Assembly: GCF_002943425.1 (NCBI RefSeq)
Contig: NZ_PTRA01000005.1
Location: forward strand, 1-64,000
DNA from: Siphonobacter curvatus
GTDB taxonomy: Bacteria; Bacteroidota; Bacteroidia; Cytophagales; Spirosomataceae
Reading direction: 5' to 3'
DNA length: 64,000 nt
The notes below the pieces were generated by a model. The model was not told the DNA's origin and made no database searches. It worked only from the letters and a program-made list of their open reading frames with translations. Shown here piece by piece: positions 9,088-17,774 of this stretch (positions are counted from its first letter, which is position 1; every line of letters begins with the position of its first letter). Position numbers and translations under genes: made by a program.

Positions 9088-9981
9088 CTAACGACCTCTC
9101 ATTACTTTCCTCTCCCTCAAATCATACCGCTGCCCCTGACTCAACAAAATAAACCCGCCGTTGGACGCAGTAAACTGCTCTTGTTGACCCTGCACATGAG
9201 GCTCCCTTTTCCCTACAATGGTTTGGTAGTCATACACCGCCACGTACGATTTGCCCAACACTTCCAACTGATCTTGTTGTACAACAATGGCCGTCGATTC
9301 GTCCAGCCCGATCCCAATCAGTTGCGGAGACTGGCGGATGAAATCAATGAGATCAAACTGCCGATTGCGTTTGAGTAAATGCTGATCAATTGCGGAATTT
9401 TTCAGAAAACCCAGTCCCTGTGTATGATCGCCGACGAGGATGTCAGCCCCCTTCGTATCGCCCCGCCACAAAAACGAACCCTGAATACTCGCTCCCGCCG
9501 AACTTCCGGCGATGACCCCGCCCCGGTTCAGTACCTCAAAAAAAGCCTGATGCGTACGGGTATTAAGGTAGGAATCCGCAATTCGCCACTGCCGACCGCC
9601 GATGAAGTACACGCCCGTCGCTTCCCTGAGCGGAGCAATAAACGCGTCACTATTGGCTTCCGTCAGGTTTTTGGTGTGGAGAAGCGTAACCCGGCTCACG
9701 CCCGACTGTTTCCGGATACTCTCCAGATGCGTCGGACTCAACGCCGCCGAATCACCCGCTGCGGCGGTAACGACGACAATGCGGGCTTTCTCTTTGCCTC
9801 CAGCCAGTTCCACAAACCGGGCCCAGATTTCCGGTCCCACGGTACCACCACCAATGATGAGTAGCGAACCCTTTTCGGGGCCGTGGCGAGTGGTACTTTT
9901 TTCATTGATGACAATCGGTGTCTGGGCTGAAAGGTCAAGCGTCCAGACGATTAAGAAGAAAAGTAGAATGAATTTTTGCAT
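9088..9981 (-). CDS. Cyanophycinase-like peptidase S51, secreted
   Basis: A 297-residue serine peptidase of family S51 (cyanophycinase and dipeptidase E type). It has an N-terminal signal peptide (MQKFILLFFLIVWTLDLSAQ), a GSLLIIGGG start to the glutamine-amidotransferase-like fold, and the nucleophile elbow IAGSSAGAS with Ser161 as probable nucleophile. The FIGGRQWRIADS and GIGLDESTAIVV segments are family-typical. It likely cleaves isoaspartyl or acidic peptides in the periplasm. It lies 92 bases downstream of the flavoprotein in the SusC-SoxC operon. It may be the last gene of that operon or may have its own promoter. Confidence 0.8.
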   Translation of the reverse strand: MQKFILLFFLIVWTLDLSAQTPIVINEKSTTRHGPEKGSLLIIGGGTVGPEIWARFVELAGGKEKARIVVVTAAAGDSAALSPTHLESIRKQSGVSRVTLLHTKNLTEANSDAFIAPLREATGVYFIGGRQWRIADSYLNTRTHQAFFEVLNRGGVIAGSSAGASIQGSFLWRGDTKGADILVGDHTQGLGFLKNSAIDQHLLKRNRQFDLIDFIRQSPQLIGIGLDESTAIVVQQDQLEVLGKSYVAVYDYQTIVGKREPHVQGQQEQFTASNGGFILLSQGQRYDLRERKVMRGR

Positions 9982-10073
9982 ACGTCAGGAAGAAAACCGG
10001 AAGGTAGAAACCCTCCGCTACAAAAGACTTAAACAGCGATTTTCCGGAACAGAACCGCGACCAATGCTTACGC

Positions 10074-11525
10074 TTAAGGAATTAGCGTCCGGTTTTCCCG
10101 AATCTGGAATACGTCCTCTAAGGCCTTGCGGGCCGCATGATAGCCGCACATGCCATGCACGCCCCCGCCCGGAGGCGTGGATGACGAGCAGATGTACAGG
10201 CCTTTCGTAGACGTCCGGTACGGCGAAAAGCGTAAGGCAGGTCGGGTGAACAGTTGGGTAATATCAAGAATTCCGCCGTTAATATCGCCACCGATGTAGT
10301 TGGGGTTGTGCTCCTGTACCTGAGCCGTATTCATGACGTGGCGAGCCAGAATCCGGTCTTTGAAACCCGGAGCAAAGCGTTCCACCTGGTTTTCGATGGC
10401 TTCGGTACGGTCCCGCGTGGAGCCGTTGGGCACGTGGCAGTACGCCCAGGCCGTATGCTTGCCTTCGGGAGCCCGCGAAGGATCGTACTGACTTTGCTGG
10501 GCCAGCAAAACGAAAGGCTTCTCCGGGTAGCCGCCCTGTGAACTAAGCTTTTCGGTGTCCGTGATTTCCTGAAGAGTGTTCCCTAAATGCAGGGTTCCGG
10601 CGTTCCGGCAATTTTCGTCGGTAAACGGAATCGGAGCGTCGAGAGCCCAGTCAATTTTGAAGATACCCATCCCGTAGCGGTAACGTTCCAGTTGCCAGCG
10701 ATACAGGGGGGAAAAGGTATGTCCAGCAATTTTAAGCAATTGTCGGGGCGTAATGTCGAACAGCACCGCGTGCGAGGAAGGCAGTTGCTGCAGGGATTCG
10801 ACGTAGAAGTTCGTTTCGATTTTTCCGCCCAGCGACTGAAAGTACATCGCTAATGCTTGAGCAATTTGTCCCGAGCCGCCTTTGGGTATGGGCCAGCCCC
10901 GTAAATGGCCAGCCGTTAAGAGTACCAGTCCAATCGCGGAGGTGGTGAGGTTACTCAAAGGCTGGATGGCATGGGCGGCCATACCGCCCAACAGTCCCTG
11001 AGCCTGCGTTCCTTTGAAAACGTGTTTGAACCAGCTGGCCGGGGGTAAGGCCCGCAAGCCGAAGGCCGCGAAATCCAGAGGATGTGAAGGAAACGTCAGC
11101 GGACCGAGCGTATCGACCGCCACGTTGGGCCAGGTTTTGGTTAGAAATCCGGCGAGTTTTTCGTAGACCTGCTGATCCACGCCCAGCGTTTGAGCGGTTT
11201 TTTGAATGGATTGAAACAGTACCGCTGCTGGCCCTGTATCGAAGGGATGGGCCGCCGCGACCTCGGGATAGATGAATTCCAGACCAAAATCCGCCAGCGG
11301 AAGCGTATTAAAGAAGGGCGAGCCTGCCGCCAGGGGATGAATGGCCGAACAAATATCATGCTTGAAACCTGGCAGAGTGACTTCCTGGGTACGGAGTCCA
11401 CCACCAATGGTCGATTTCCCTTCCACAACCAGCACTGAAAGTCCCGCTTGTTGTAGCGTGATGGCGGCAGCCAGTCCGTTCGGACCGGAACCTACCACTA
11501 CGGCATCGTACTCTTTTTTTGTCAT
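10074..11525 (-). CDS. Phytoene dehydrogenase-like FAD oxidoreductase
   Basis: A 483-residue flavoprotein of the CrtI/amine-oxidase superfamily (COG1233). The N-terminal dinucleotide-binding motif is VVVGSGPNGLAAAI at residues about 9-22, followed by VLVVEG and the GGGLRTQEV loop. The C-terminus has the FAD-closing pattern GLYICSSSTPPGGGVHGMCG. No signal peptide is visible, so it should be cytoplasmic or peripheral. Carotenoid enzymes normally sit beside crtB, which is absent here. It starts 20 bases after the SoxC-like gene, so it is probably co-transcribed. The substrate is unknown. Confidence 0.8.
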   Translation of the reverse strand: MTKKEYDAVVVGSGPNGLAAAITLQQAGLSVLVVEGKSTIGGGLRTQEVTLPGFKHDICSAIHPLAAGSPFFNTLPLADFGLEFIYPEVAAAHPFDTGPAAVLFQSIQKTAQTLGVDQQVYEKLAGFLTKTWPNVAVDTLGPLTFPSHPLDFAAFGLRALPPASWFKHVFKGTQAQGLLGGMAAHAIQPLSNLTTSAIGLVLLTAGHLRGWPIPKGGSGQIAQALAMYFQSLGGKIETNFYVESLQQLPSSHAVLFDITPRQLLKIAGHTFSPLYRWQLERYRYGMGIFKIDWALDAPIPFTDENCRNAGTLHLGNTLQEITDTEKLSSQGGYPEKPFVLLAQQSQYDPSRAPEGKHTAWAYCHVPNGSTRDRTEAIENQVERFAPGFKDRILARHVMNTAQVQEHNPNYIGGDINGGILDITQLFTRPALRFSPYRTSTKGLYICSSSTPPGGGVHGMCGYHAARKALEDVFQIRENRTLIP

Positions 11526-11545
11526 ACCTTCATCGACCGGAACCG

Positions 11546-12796
11546 TTACGTTCGGAGCAAAACCTGCCCGTCGCGTTGGAGCACCCAGCCCGTAATGGGA
11601 TTGAAATGATAGCCGCCTTTGGAACCACGGGCGGCTACTAACTGCTGATAGGTGGGTTGGACATAACCAGTTTCGTCGGTCACCCGGCTCTGGATTTCCG
11701 TTTCATTGCCGTCCCAGTGCCAAAGGTAACGAAAACCCGTATGGGCCTTATCTAAAATGGGGCCTTGGATCTGGGCCAGTTGCCAGCTTCTGCCGCCATC
11801 CGTACTCACTTCCACCCGATCCACCTTACCACGACCACTCCAGGCAATCCCCCGAATTTCGATCCAGCCCTTTTGTACTTGAGCCGGATACGCCGGGAAA
11901 GTGATGATGGAACGGGCGTCGATGTCGAAACTGAAATAACGTATTTTGCCGTCCTTCACGGGTTCGGTATACTTGGACGTTTCCTCGCGGGTCATAAAGG
12001 GTTCGTCGGAAAGTTCCAGTCGCCGAAGCCATTTGACACTCATGTTTCCCTCGTAACCCGGCAGAAACAACCGAAACGGATATCCCTGCTCGGGGCGAAT
12101 GGCCTCGCCGTTTTGGGCGTACACGATCATGGCATCCGACCAGCCTTTCGCCAATGGAATACTGCGGGTCATCTTCGCCGCATCCGATCCTTCAGCTAGA
12201 AACCACTGGGCTTGGGGCTTCACTCCCACTTCCCGAAATAAGGTAGAGAGCATGACTCCCGTCCATTCGCTCTGGCTGGTTAGGCCGCAAATATCCTGTG
12301 GACTCAGCTTTGGATTACCCGAACGAAAGTTGCCCGAACATTCCAGAAAGCAAATCCGCGTGACGGACGGATACCGCTTCAGATCAGCTAGCGTCAATAC
12401 CAGCGGTTTTTCCACCAAGCCATGAATCAACAGCTCGTGCTGAGCCGGATCGATGGCGGGAACACCGTTGTGATTCCGTTCAAAATGCAAATCCGAGGGC
12501 GTAATCGTGCCGTATAGATTCTGCAAGGGCGTTCGGGAAGAAATGTCCGACGGTTTCTTGACGGGCTTCTCAAACGGCGACCGCGTGCCGACTGTGCCGG
12601 GTGGTACACCAGGAACTTTGGTCGGGTCGGTCTTCCACTCTTTTTCCGACAGAGCCGCCTGTACAGCTTTGCCGAACGGAGCCTGAGCCAGCACGATCGC
12701 GGCGGTAGCCGCTCCGCCTAATAGACTTCGCCGACTGACTTTTTGTTCGAGTACAACGGGTTTTTCTCCGGGTAATACTTTCATTGGTTCTTTCAA
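11546..12796 (-). CDS. SoxC/sulfite-oxidase-like molybdopterin enzyme
   Basis: A 416-residue exported molybdoenzyme of the sulfite oxidase family, closest in layout to SoxC sulfur dehydrogenase. A Tat signal (SRRSLLGGAATAAIVLAQA) starts it. The Moco domain contains CFLECSGNFRSGN, with Cys153 the expected molybdenum ligand. From about 290 a Mo-co dimerisation domain follows (IEIRGIAWSGRGKVDRVEVS, then DGGRSWQ). It should oxidise sulfite or a protein-bound sulfur species in the periplasm and pass electrons to the cytochrome c encoded 7 bases upstream. The enzyme-cytochrome order mirrors SoxCD and SorAB. Whether the substrate is sulfite, sulfane or something else is not visible. Confidence 0.85.
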   Translation of the reverse strand: MKEPMKVLPGEKPVVLEQKVSRRSLLGGAATAAIVLAQAPFGKAVQAALSEKEWKTDPTKVPGVPPGTVGTRSPFEKPVKKPSDISSRTPLQNLYGTITPSDLHFERNHNGVPAIDPAQHELLIHGLVEKPLVLTLADLKRYPSVTRICFLECSGNFRSGNPKLSPQDICGLTSQSEWTGVMLSTLFREVGVKPQAQWFLAEGSDAAKMTRSIPLAKGWSDAMIVYAQNGEAIRPEQGYPFRLFLPGYEGNMSVKWLRRLELSDEPFMTREETSKYTEPVKDGKIRYFSFDIDARSIITFPAYPAQVQKGWIEIRGIAWSGRGKVDRVEVSTDGGRSWQLAQIQGPILDKAHTGFRYLWHWDGNETEIQSRVTDETGYVQPTYQQLVAARGSKGGYHFNPITGWVLQRDGQVLLRT

Positions 12797-12803
12797 AACG
12801 GCT

Positions 12804-13376
12804 TTACCGGATTATGGGACCTCCGCTGCGGTCGTCCAGAATATATTTGGCTTTAGCGGGCATTGCCACGCGGGGTAAGGTCTGAGCATCGAGCACAAAT
12901 CCAGGCTGGATCCGCTGGTTTTTTTCCAGCAAAAAAGCCGTCAGACTGTACACTTCAGCGTCGGTCAGACTGCCTGGAGCGTTAAACGGCATAGCCCGCC
13001 GGATGTAATCAAACAGCGTCGTAGCGTAGGGCCAGTAGTTACCAATACCTTTGGTTTTGCTGGTATCCGAAACCACTAGTCGGTCATTGGGACCTTCTAC
13101 GCCCGTTTTGCCGTGACAGGCCGAACAACGTTCCGCATACAGCACGGCTCCTTTCACGGCCGTCCCCGAACCCGGTGGTAAGCCTTTTCCATCGGGACGA
13201 ATGGCACTATCCCAGGCTTTGATTCGCTCAGCCGTAGCCGGACGGCCCAAGCCATAAATGGTATCAGCAGACATCCTTCCGACCGTAGGGGTTCGGGGCT
13301 GGGAAAAGCTCAGACTGGCCCAGGCTCCCAGCCCCAATCCGGCCCAGAGTAGTCCTTTTTTTACAATTAAACTCAT
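12804..13376 (-). CDS. Periplasmic cytochrome c (SoxD/SorB-like)
   Basis: A 190-residue mono-haem class I cytochrome c. An N-terminal hydrophobic segment (LLWAGLGLGAWASLSF) acts as signal or anchor. The haem-binding CSACH is at residues 84-88, and Met129 in RRAMPFNAPG is the likely sixth ligand. The segment GPNDRLVVSDT and the end LPRVAMPAK resemble SoxD and the cytochrome partners of sulfite dehydrogenases. It is 4 bases from the DoxX-like gene and 7 bases from the SoxC-like gene, so it is almost certainly the electron acceptor of that molybdoenzyme. Confidence 0.85.
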   Translation of the reverse strand: MSLIVKKGLLWAGLGLGAWASLSFSQPRTPTVGRMSADTIYGLGRPATAERIKAWDSAIRPDGKGLPPGSGTAVKGAVLYAERCSACHGKTGVEGPNDRLVVSDTSKTKGIGNYWPYATTLFDYIRRAMPFNAPGSLTDAEVYSLTAFLLEKNQRIQPGFVLDAQTLPRVAMPAKAKYILDDRSGGPIIR

Positions 13377-13380
13377 CCTT

Positions 13381-15054
13381 CTAATCGTATTTACCCGCTT
13401 TCAGGGTACTTTCGGAAAGGGCGTATTTGCGGGGTACCCGATCGAGTACTACGTGAATCGAATCTCTGTTTTCATTAATCCCTGACAGGATGACCCGGTT
13501 TCCTCCGTTAATGGCTTGGTAATTCAGAATCATCCGGTTGCGTAGCGGCGTGGGTGCTTTCACGGTACCGTTGTTGCTACGATCCCAGCCTACGACCTGC
13601 GAACTTTCGCCGCCGGGGTTTTCGGCTTCGCTGATCATCCCACGGGTGCGGCGGGTAGATCGGGCCAGCGGATGAATTTTTTCATCTTCCGAACCGATAA
13701 TCGCCAAAGCTTCCTTGGGTATCCAGCTGGCCACGACGGGTTTTGCTTTGGCTTCTGTACGAGCCGCTTTTCCCTCAATCTCCCGCGTTTCGCGGTTCTG
13801 ACGTCCCCGATTTTTATCCTGCAAATACAATACCTGATGCAGAGTATCGGCCTCGTAGTAAAACACCCGTTGCCCGCCCGCGACGCCCGTCAGCTCGAAG
13901 GTTCGGTTAATGTCCCGCATGGGCGAACCTCCGCCATTGGACAAATCCAGATCCACGGGTCGGTTGACTTTAAACGTGAGCGTCGTCCAGTTTTCGAAGG
14001 TGGCTTGTTGCCAGCGTACGGAATCCAGCGGCGAATAGGGAATGACCTGGTTGTTGATTTTAAATTCCGTCACGTTATAATTTCCCCGCAATTCCGACAC
14101 GCCTTTAAGGGCGGGCTGTTTGTACGGATCATACAGGAAGTTCACGCCCTGCAGGTAGAAAAACCACACCACAAACACCCCAATTACTCCGGTTTTTAGG
14201 AAAACCCGGCTCCATTGTTGCCAGGGTTTATGAAACGAAGGATAGTAATGAACGGGAATGGTCAACTGTTCGCGAACGAGCAGATTGTATACTTTTGGTA
14301 TATCGTAAATGAGCAAGAAACCGGATAAAAGCACGAAGTACGAACTATATACGTGGACGCCTCCATCGTACTCGAAGTTAACAAAGACAATGTCAGCCAA
14401 AGCTCCAAATAATAATACGGAACCCCAGAAGGTCGTGGCTCGGAAAAACAGTAAGGCTCCAGCCAGTACTTCTACCACACCCGCGAACACTTCGTACCAG
14501 GGGACAATGCCAATGGAAAGCCAGTAGATTTTTTGTAGCGTCAAATCACCAAAATCGGTATTGAGAACGCCCAGCGAAGGATACGGCAGTTGCGTAGGGA
14601 ATAGTTTGGTATACCCGAAACCGATAATACCAATCCCCGCCCGGTAGCGTACTACCACCCGAAGCCAGTAATACAGTCGGTTGTACTCGCGGGGCTGAGG
14701 TTTGCGGCGACTATCGATAAAGGTCCAGACCAACCCTACCCCGATGGCAAAAATCAAGGTGATTACCCAGGTGGCGTAGCCATTGAGCGAGCTACCGAAA
14801 ATCTTGTTTCCGAAAATATTCAGACCGGAACCAAACCGGGCAATGTCGTACAAATCGCGGTAATGCAGTCGCGTCCAGTCAAACGAAAACAGATCTTTGT
14901 ACCAGCCCGGATCATTGGGCAGAGCAAGACTCACAAAAAACACGAAAGCAATGCGGAAGAGAATCTTCTGCCAGGCCGTCCAGAATGGAGGCCGAAGCTG
15001 CGTTTCTGAAGCCGCCGTTTCCGGACGTAAGGTATCGACAGGGAGCGTTGACAT
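13381..15054 (-). CDS. DoxX-like membrane protein with C-terminal insertion
   Basis: A 557-residue inner-membrane protein related to its upstream neighbour. The N-terminal half has roughly seven or eight hydrophobic helices, including the DoxX/DoxD-like core YRAGIGIIGFGYTKLFP and VLAGALLFFRATTFWGSVLL. The C-terminal 230 residues are soluble and beta-rich and end in INENRDSIHVVLDRVPRKY. Compared with the 452-residue paralogue it carries about 87 extra residues (roughly 418-504), charged and low in hydrophobics, just before the last strands. DoxD proteins of archaea are subunits of thiosulfate:quinone oxidoreductase. A role in moving electrons or sulfur species to quinone is therefore plausible here but is inference. 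Confidence 0.7.
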   Translation of the reverse strand: MSTLPVDTLRPETAASETQLRPPFWTAWQKILFRIAFVFFVSLALPNDPGWYKDLFSFDWTRLHYRDLYDIARFGSGLNIFGNKIFGSSLNGYATWVITLIFAIGVGLVWTFIDSRRKPQPREYNRLYYWLRVVVRYRAGIGIIGFGYTKLFPTQLPYPSLGVLNTDFGDLTLQKIYWLSIGIVPWYEVFAGVVEVLAGALLFFRATTFWGSVLLFGALADIVFVNFEYDGGVHVYSSYFVLLSGFLLIYDIPKVYNLLVREQLTIPVHYYPSFHKPWQQWSRVFLKTGVIGVFVVWFFYLQGVNFLYDPYKQPALKGVSELRGNYNVTEFKINNQVIPYSPLDSVRWQQATFENWTTLTFKVNRPVDLDLSNGGGSPMRDINRTFELTGVAGGQRVFYYEADTLHQVLYLQDKNRGRQNRETREIEGKAARTEAKAKPVVASWIPKEALAIIGSEDEKIHPLARSTRRTRGMISEAENPGGESSQVVGWDRSNNGTVKAPTPLRNRMILNYQAINGGNRVILSGINENRDSIHVVLDRVPRKYALSESTLKAGKYD

Positions 15055-15060
15055 AGCGGT

Positions 15061-16419
15061 TTAGAGTTTAAGACCTTTACGGCGACCTACTTTTTTAGCT
15101 TCGTAAATCAGATACTTTTTGTCCACCTGGTTGAGTACGACGCGGATGGAATCGCGGTTTTCGTTGAGGCCCTTCAGCAGGATGGTTCCAGCTTCGGGAC
15201 GCTCGTAATGCAATACCAGTTGCTCGCCTTTGTAATGGCGGTTTTTGTTTTTCAGCAGCAGCGTATGAGTCAGCGAATCAATCGTGTAAGAATAATAGTG
15301 ACGACTAATCGAACCGGTTGATTCATAGTTTCGCAGGGAATCAGCGGCGAAAATTTCTTCCGTATTGAGCGAATCGATTTGCACCGGACGGTTGGAGCGA
15401 ATACTCAGGGTAGCCCAGGTTTCGAACACCACATCTTTCCAGCGAACGGGGTCGGTTTTCGAGTAGGGAATGTCCTTGCCATTAATGCTGAATTCACTGA
15501 CATTATACAGCCCCGCCGCCTGCGAAAGTCCCTTTTGCTGGGGATACTGATACGATCCTTTGCGGTGACCAGCGTAGGTTTGATAGCCGTAGAAAAAGAC
15601 GAAGAAAACGATAAAGGCCAGTTTGCCTACCAGCCTAGCGTTTTTCAGCCACTGCTCGGAGAACACGGGCTGAAAGCGATTAGGCTTGGTAGCTTTTTCC
15701 AGCGATAGTAACGTAAAAAGTCGAATAGCATCGAAGGAAAACAGAAACAAAGCCAGACTGATCAGGTAGAGACTATACACGTATTCACCACCCTCGTAGG
15801 CCAGGTTCGAAACAAAAACATTTCCCGTAAACGGCAGAATGATGAGCGTGGCAATCGTAGCCGTTTTCCGATGCAGGAGTAGTAAGCCACCGATAATTTC
15901 AATCAGACCCAGGAAGGATTCGTAGGTTGGTACGACACCTAAACTTAGGGAGAAGAGTTTCCAGGCCGAAAAATCGCCATAGTTGGTATTCAGATGACTT
16001 AGCGAAGGCAGCGGCGATTGTTCGGGAAAGAACTTGATGAATCCATACGCCAGCACACCCACGGCCAGCCGATACCGAACCAGCACCCGCAGCCAATAAT
16101 ACAACAGGTTGTATTCCCGCTTCTGGCGATCGAATACACTCCACACTACCGAACCCACCAAAGCGATACCCGCCACGATGGCCCAATTGAGAAACGTGTC
16201 CGCTCCATCAATGAATTTGGGACTGTACCGCGACAGGTAAAAAATTTCGCGGTAACTCAACTGTAGCCAGTCGATGGAAAACAGATACTGGTAATACTTG
16301 TAATCGAGCGGTACGACCTGAATGAAAAAGTACAGAAAGAAAAAGCGGAAGATGGCTTTTTCGGCCGTACTCCACGCGGCCGGTTCCGGGAGATGCGTTG
16401 GTTGATCCATCGTTTGCAT
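15061..16419 (-). CDS. DoxX-like membrane protein, shorter paralogue
   Basis: A 452-residue integral membrane protein with the same architecture as the next gene. It has an N-terminal membrane anchor (EKAIFRFFFLYFFIQVV), a REYNLLYYWLRVLVRYRLAVGVLAYGF core typical of DoxX-like proteins, a further set of helices, then a soluble C-terminal domain with NVSEFSINGKDIPYS and NENRDSIRVVLNQVDKKY. The tandem pair probably arose by duplication and may form a heteromer. It begins 5 bases after SusD and ends 6 bases before its paralogue. Exact function is unknown; the coupling with SoxC-like and cytochrome genes suggests sulfur redox chemistry. Confidence 0.7.
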   Translation of the reverse strand: MQTMDQPTHLPEPAAWSTAEKAIFRFFFLYFFIQVVPLDYKYYQYLFSIDWLQLSYREIFYLSRYSPKFIDGADTFLNWAIVAGIALVGSVVWSVFDRQKREYNLLYYWLRVLVRYRLAVGVLAYGFIKFFPEQSPLPSLSHLNTNYGDFSAWKLFSLSLGVVPTYESFLGLIEIIGGLLLLHRKTATIATLIILPFTGNVFVSNLAYEGGEYVYSLYLISLALFLFSFDAIRLFTLLSLEKATKPNRFQPVFSEQWLKNARLVGKLAFIVFFVFFYGYQTYAGHRKGSYQYPQQKGLSQAAGLYNVSEFSINGKDIPYSKTDPVRWKDVVFETWATLSIRSNRPVQIDSLNTEEIFAADSLRNYESTGSISRHYYSYTIDSLTHTLLLKNKNRHYKGEQLVLHYERPEAGTILLKGLNENRDSIRVVLNQVDKKYLIYEAKKVGRRKGLKL

Positions 16420-16424
16420 AGAGG

Positions 16425-17762
16425 TTAGTAGCCTTCGTTTTGAACCAGTGCTTTATCCACCAGCAGCTGATCTACGGGTAGGGGTAATACGTAACGTTTC
16501 GGATCCGTAACGCCCAGTACAGTAGCCGCCCGTCCCGTCCGTACGAGGTCAAACCAGCGGTGCGGTTCCAGGGCAAATTCCACGCGGCGTTCGTTTTCAA
16601 TCGCCAGTAAAACAGCCTCGGACGTAGCCGCCGTAACGGCGGGCAGCCCAGCCCGATCACGCACGGCATTCAGATCGCTCAGAGCAGCCGTCAATTTGTT
16701 CTGTTGAGTCCGGGCTTCGGAGCGAATCAGGTATTGTTCGGCAATGCGAAGCACGTACGAAGGGTCTGAGCCAGGGTTGCGGTAGTAGAGGTTGCCGTAC
16801 CAGCGGTTTTGGTTGTCTTTGGCGACGAGTACGCTCCGATTCCCACCCACGCTGGCGTCGTTGAGCAGCGTGACCAGAGCGGTATTGGGTGCCCACTGAC
16901 GCGTACCGCCGTTGGTTTGCGGCTGCCACTGCCCACGATGAGCGTTGATTTCAGTGGTACCGTTGTAGAAAATCTCGAAAATGGATTCCTGCGTACCCCG
17001 GGCGTTATCGGCAAAGAAGTTCCGGTACGGCTTTAGCAGGGTATAGTTTGTCGCATCGCCGATGAGCTTGCTGGCGTATTCTTCCGCTTTGACCCAATCT
17101 TTCTGATAGAGGTAATAGCGGGCTTTCAAAGCCCAGACAGTCTTTTGCGTGGCCCGGTAGCGGTCGGTGGTAGCGGGTAGTAGAGACTCGGCAGCATCCA
17201 GATCTTTAAGTACCTGAGCATAGGTCTCAGCGGTGGAACTGCGGGCAATGCCCCGGTTGTCGGCGGGTGTCACAGTCGGTTTGGTAATCAGTGGTACTCC
17301 GCCCCAGACGCGGGCTAGATCAAAATAGGCCAATGCTCGTACGAAATACGCTTCGCCGAGGTACTGGTTCTTCAAAGCAGTAGTCAGAGCTGGGTCGGCT
17401 ACGTCGTTGACCTTCGCCAGCACGTTGTTGGCCCGGTTGATGGTCTGATAAATGGCGATCCAGACGCCGCTGACCATGCCATTATCGGCATTGACTTTGT
17501 GGTTGATGAATTCCTGAACGATGGACTGCGAGCCAGTCCATTCCACGTTATCACCCGACAGGTAACCGATGGCCTGAAAGTTAGTACCGTAATAATTACC
17601 ACTCGCCAGAGCACTGTACACACCGCGAACGGCCGTTTCAGCGGAAGTTTTATCGGTAATGGTAACGGCATCCGAAATAGATTCCTTCGGCTTCACATCC
17701 AGAAACGACTGGCAGGAAGTCAGGAACAGAATACTCAATACAATTGAAAAAGTTGCTTTCAT
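16425..17762 (-). CDS. SusD/RagB-family outer-membrane lipoprotein
   Basis: A 445-residue surface lipoprotein that forms the lid of a SusCD importer. The signal peptide ends in LFLTSCQSFLDVKP, with lipidated Cys17. TPR-like helices include YLGEAYFVRALAYFDLARVWGG, a hallmark of the family, and the C-terminus has NAVRDRAGLPAV and ENERRVEFALEPHRWFDLVR. It is 12 bases after the SusC gene. The pair binds and imports a ligand across the outer membrane. The ligand is usually glycan or peptide but may be different here given the downstream genes. Confidence 0.9.
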   Translation of the reverse strand: MKATFSIVLSILFLTSCQSFLDVKPKESISDAVTITDKTSAETAVRGVYSALASGNYYGTNFQAIGYLSGDNVEWTGSQSIVQEFINHKVNADNGMVSGVWIAIYQTINRANNVLAKVNDVADPALTTALKNQYLGEAYFVRALAYFDLARVWGGVPLITKPTVTPADNRGIARSSTAETYAQVLKDLDAAESLLPATTDRYRATQKTVWALKARYYLYQKDWVKAEEYASKLIGDATNYTLLKPYRNFFADNARGTQESIFEIFYNGTTEINAHRGQWQPQTNGGTRQWAPNTALVTLLNDASVGGNRSVLVAKDNQNRWYGNLYYRNPGSDPSYVLRIAEQYLIRSEARTQQNKLTAALSDLNAVRDRAGLPAVTAATSEAVLLAIENERRVEFALEPHRWFDLVRTGRAATVLGVTDPKRYVLPLPVDQLLVDKALVQNEGY

Positions 17763-17774
17763 TACGGTCTGTTC

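Noticed and set aside
10074-11525. Carotenoid pathway gene (crtI)
   Set aside because: No crtB, crtZ or other carotenoid gene nearby, and the superfamily is broad; kept as a generic flavoprotein.
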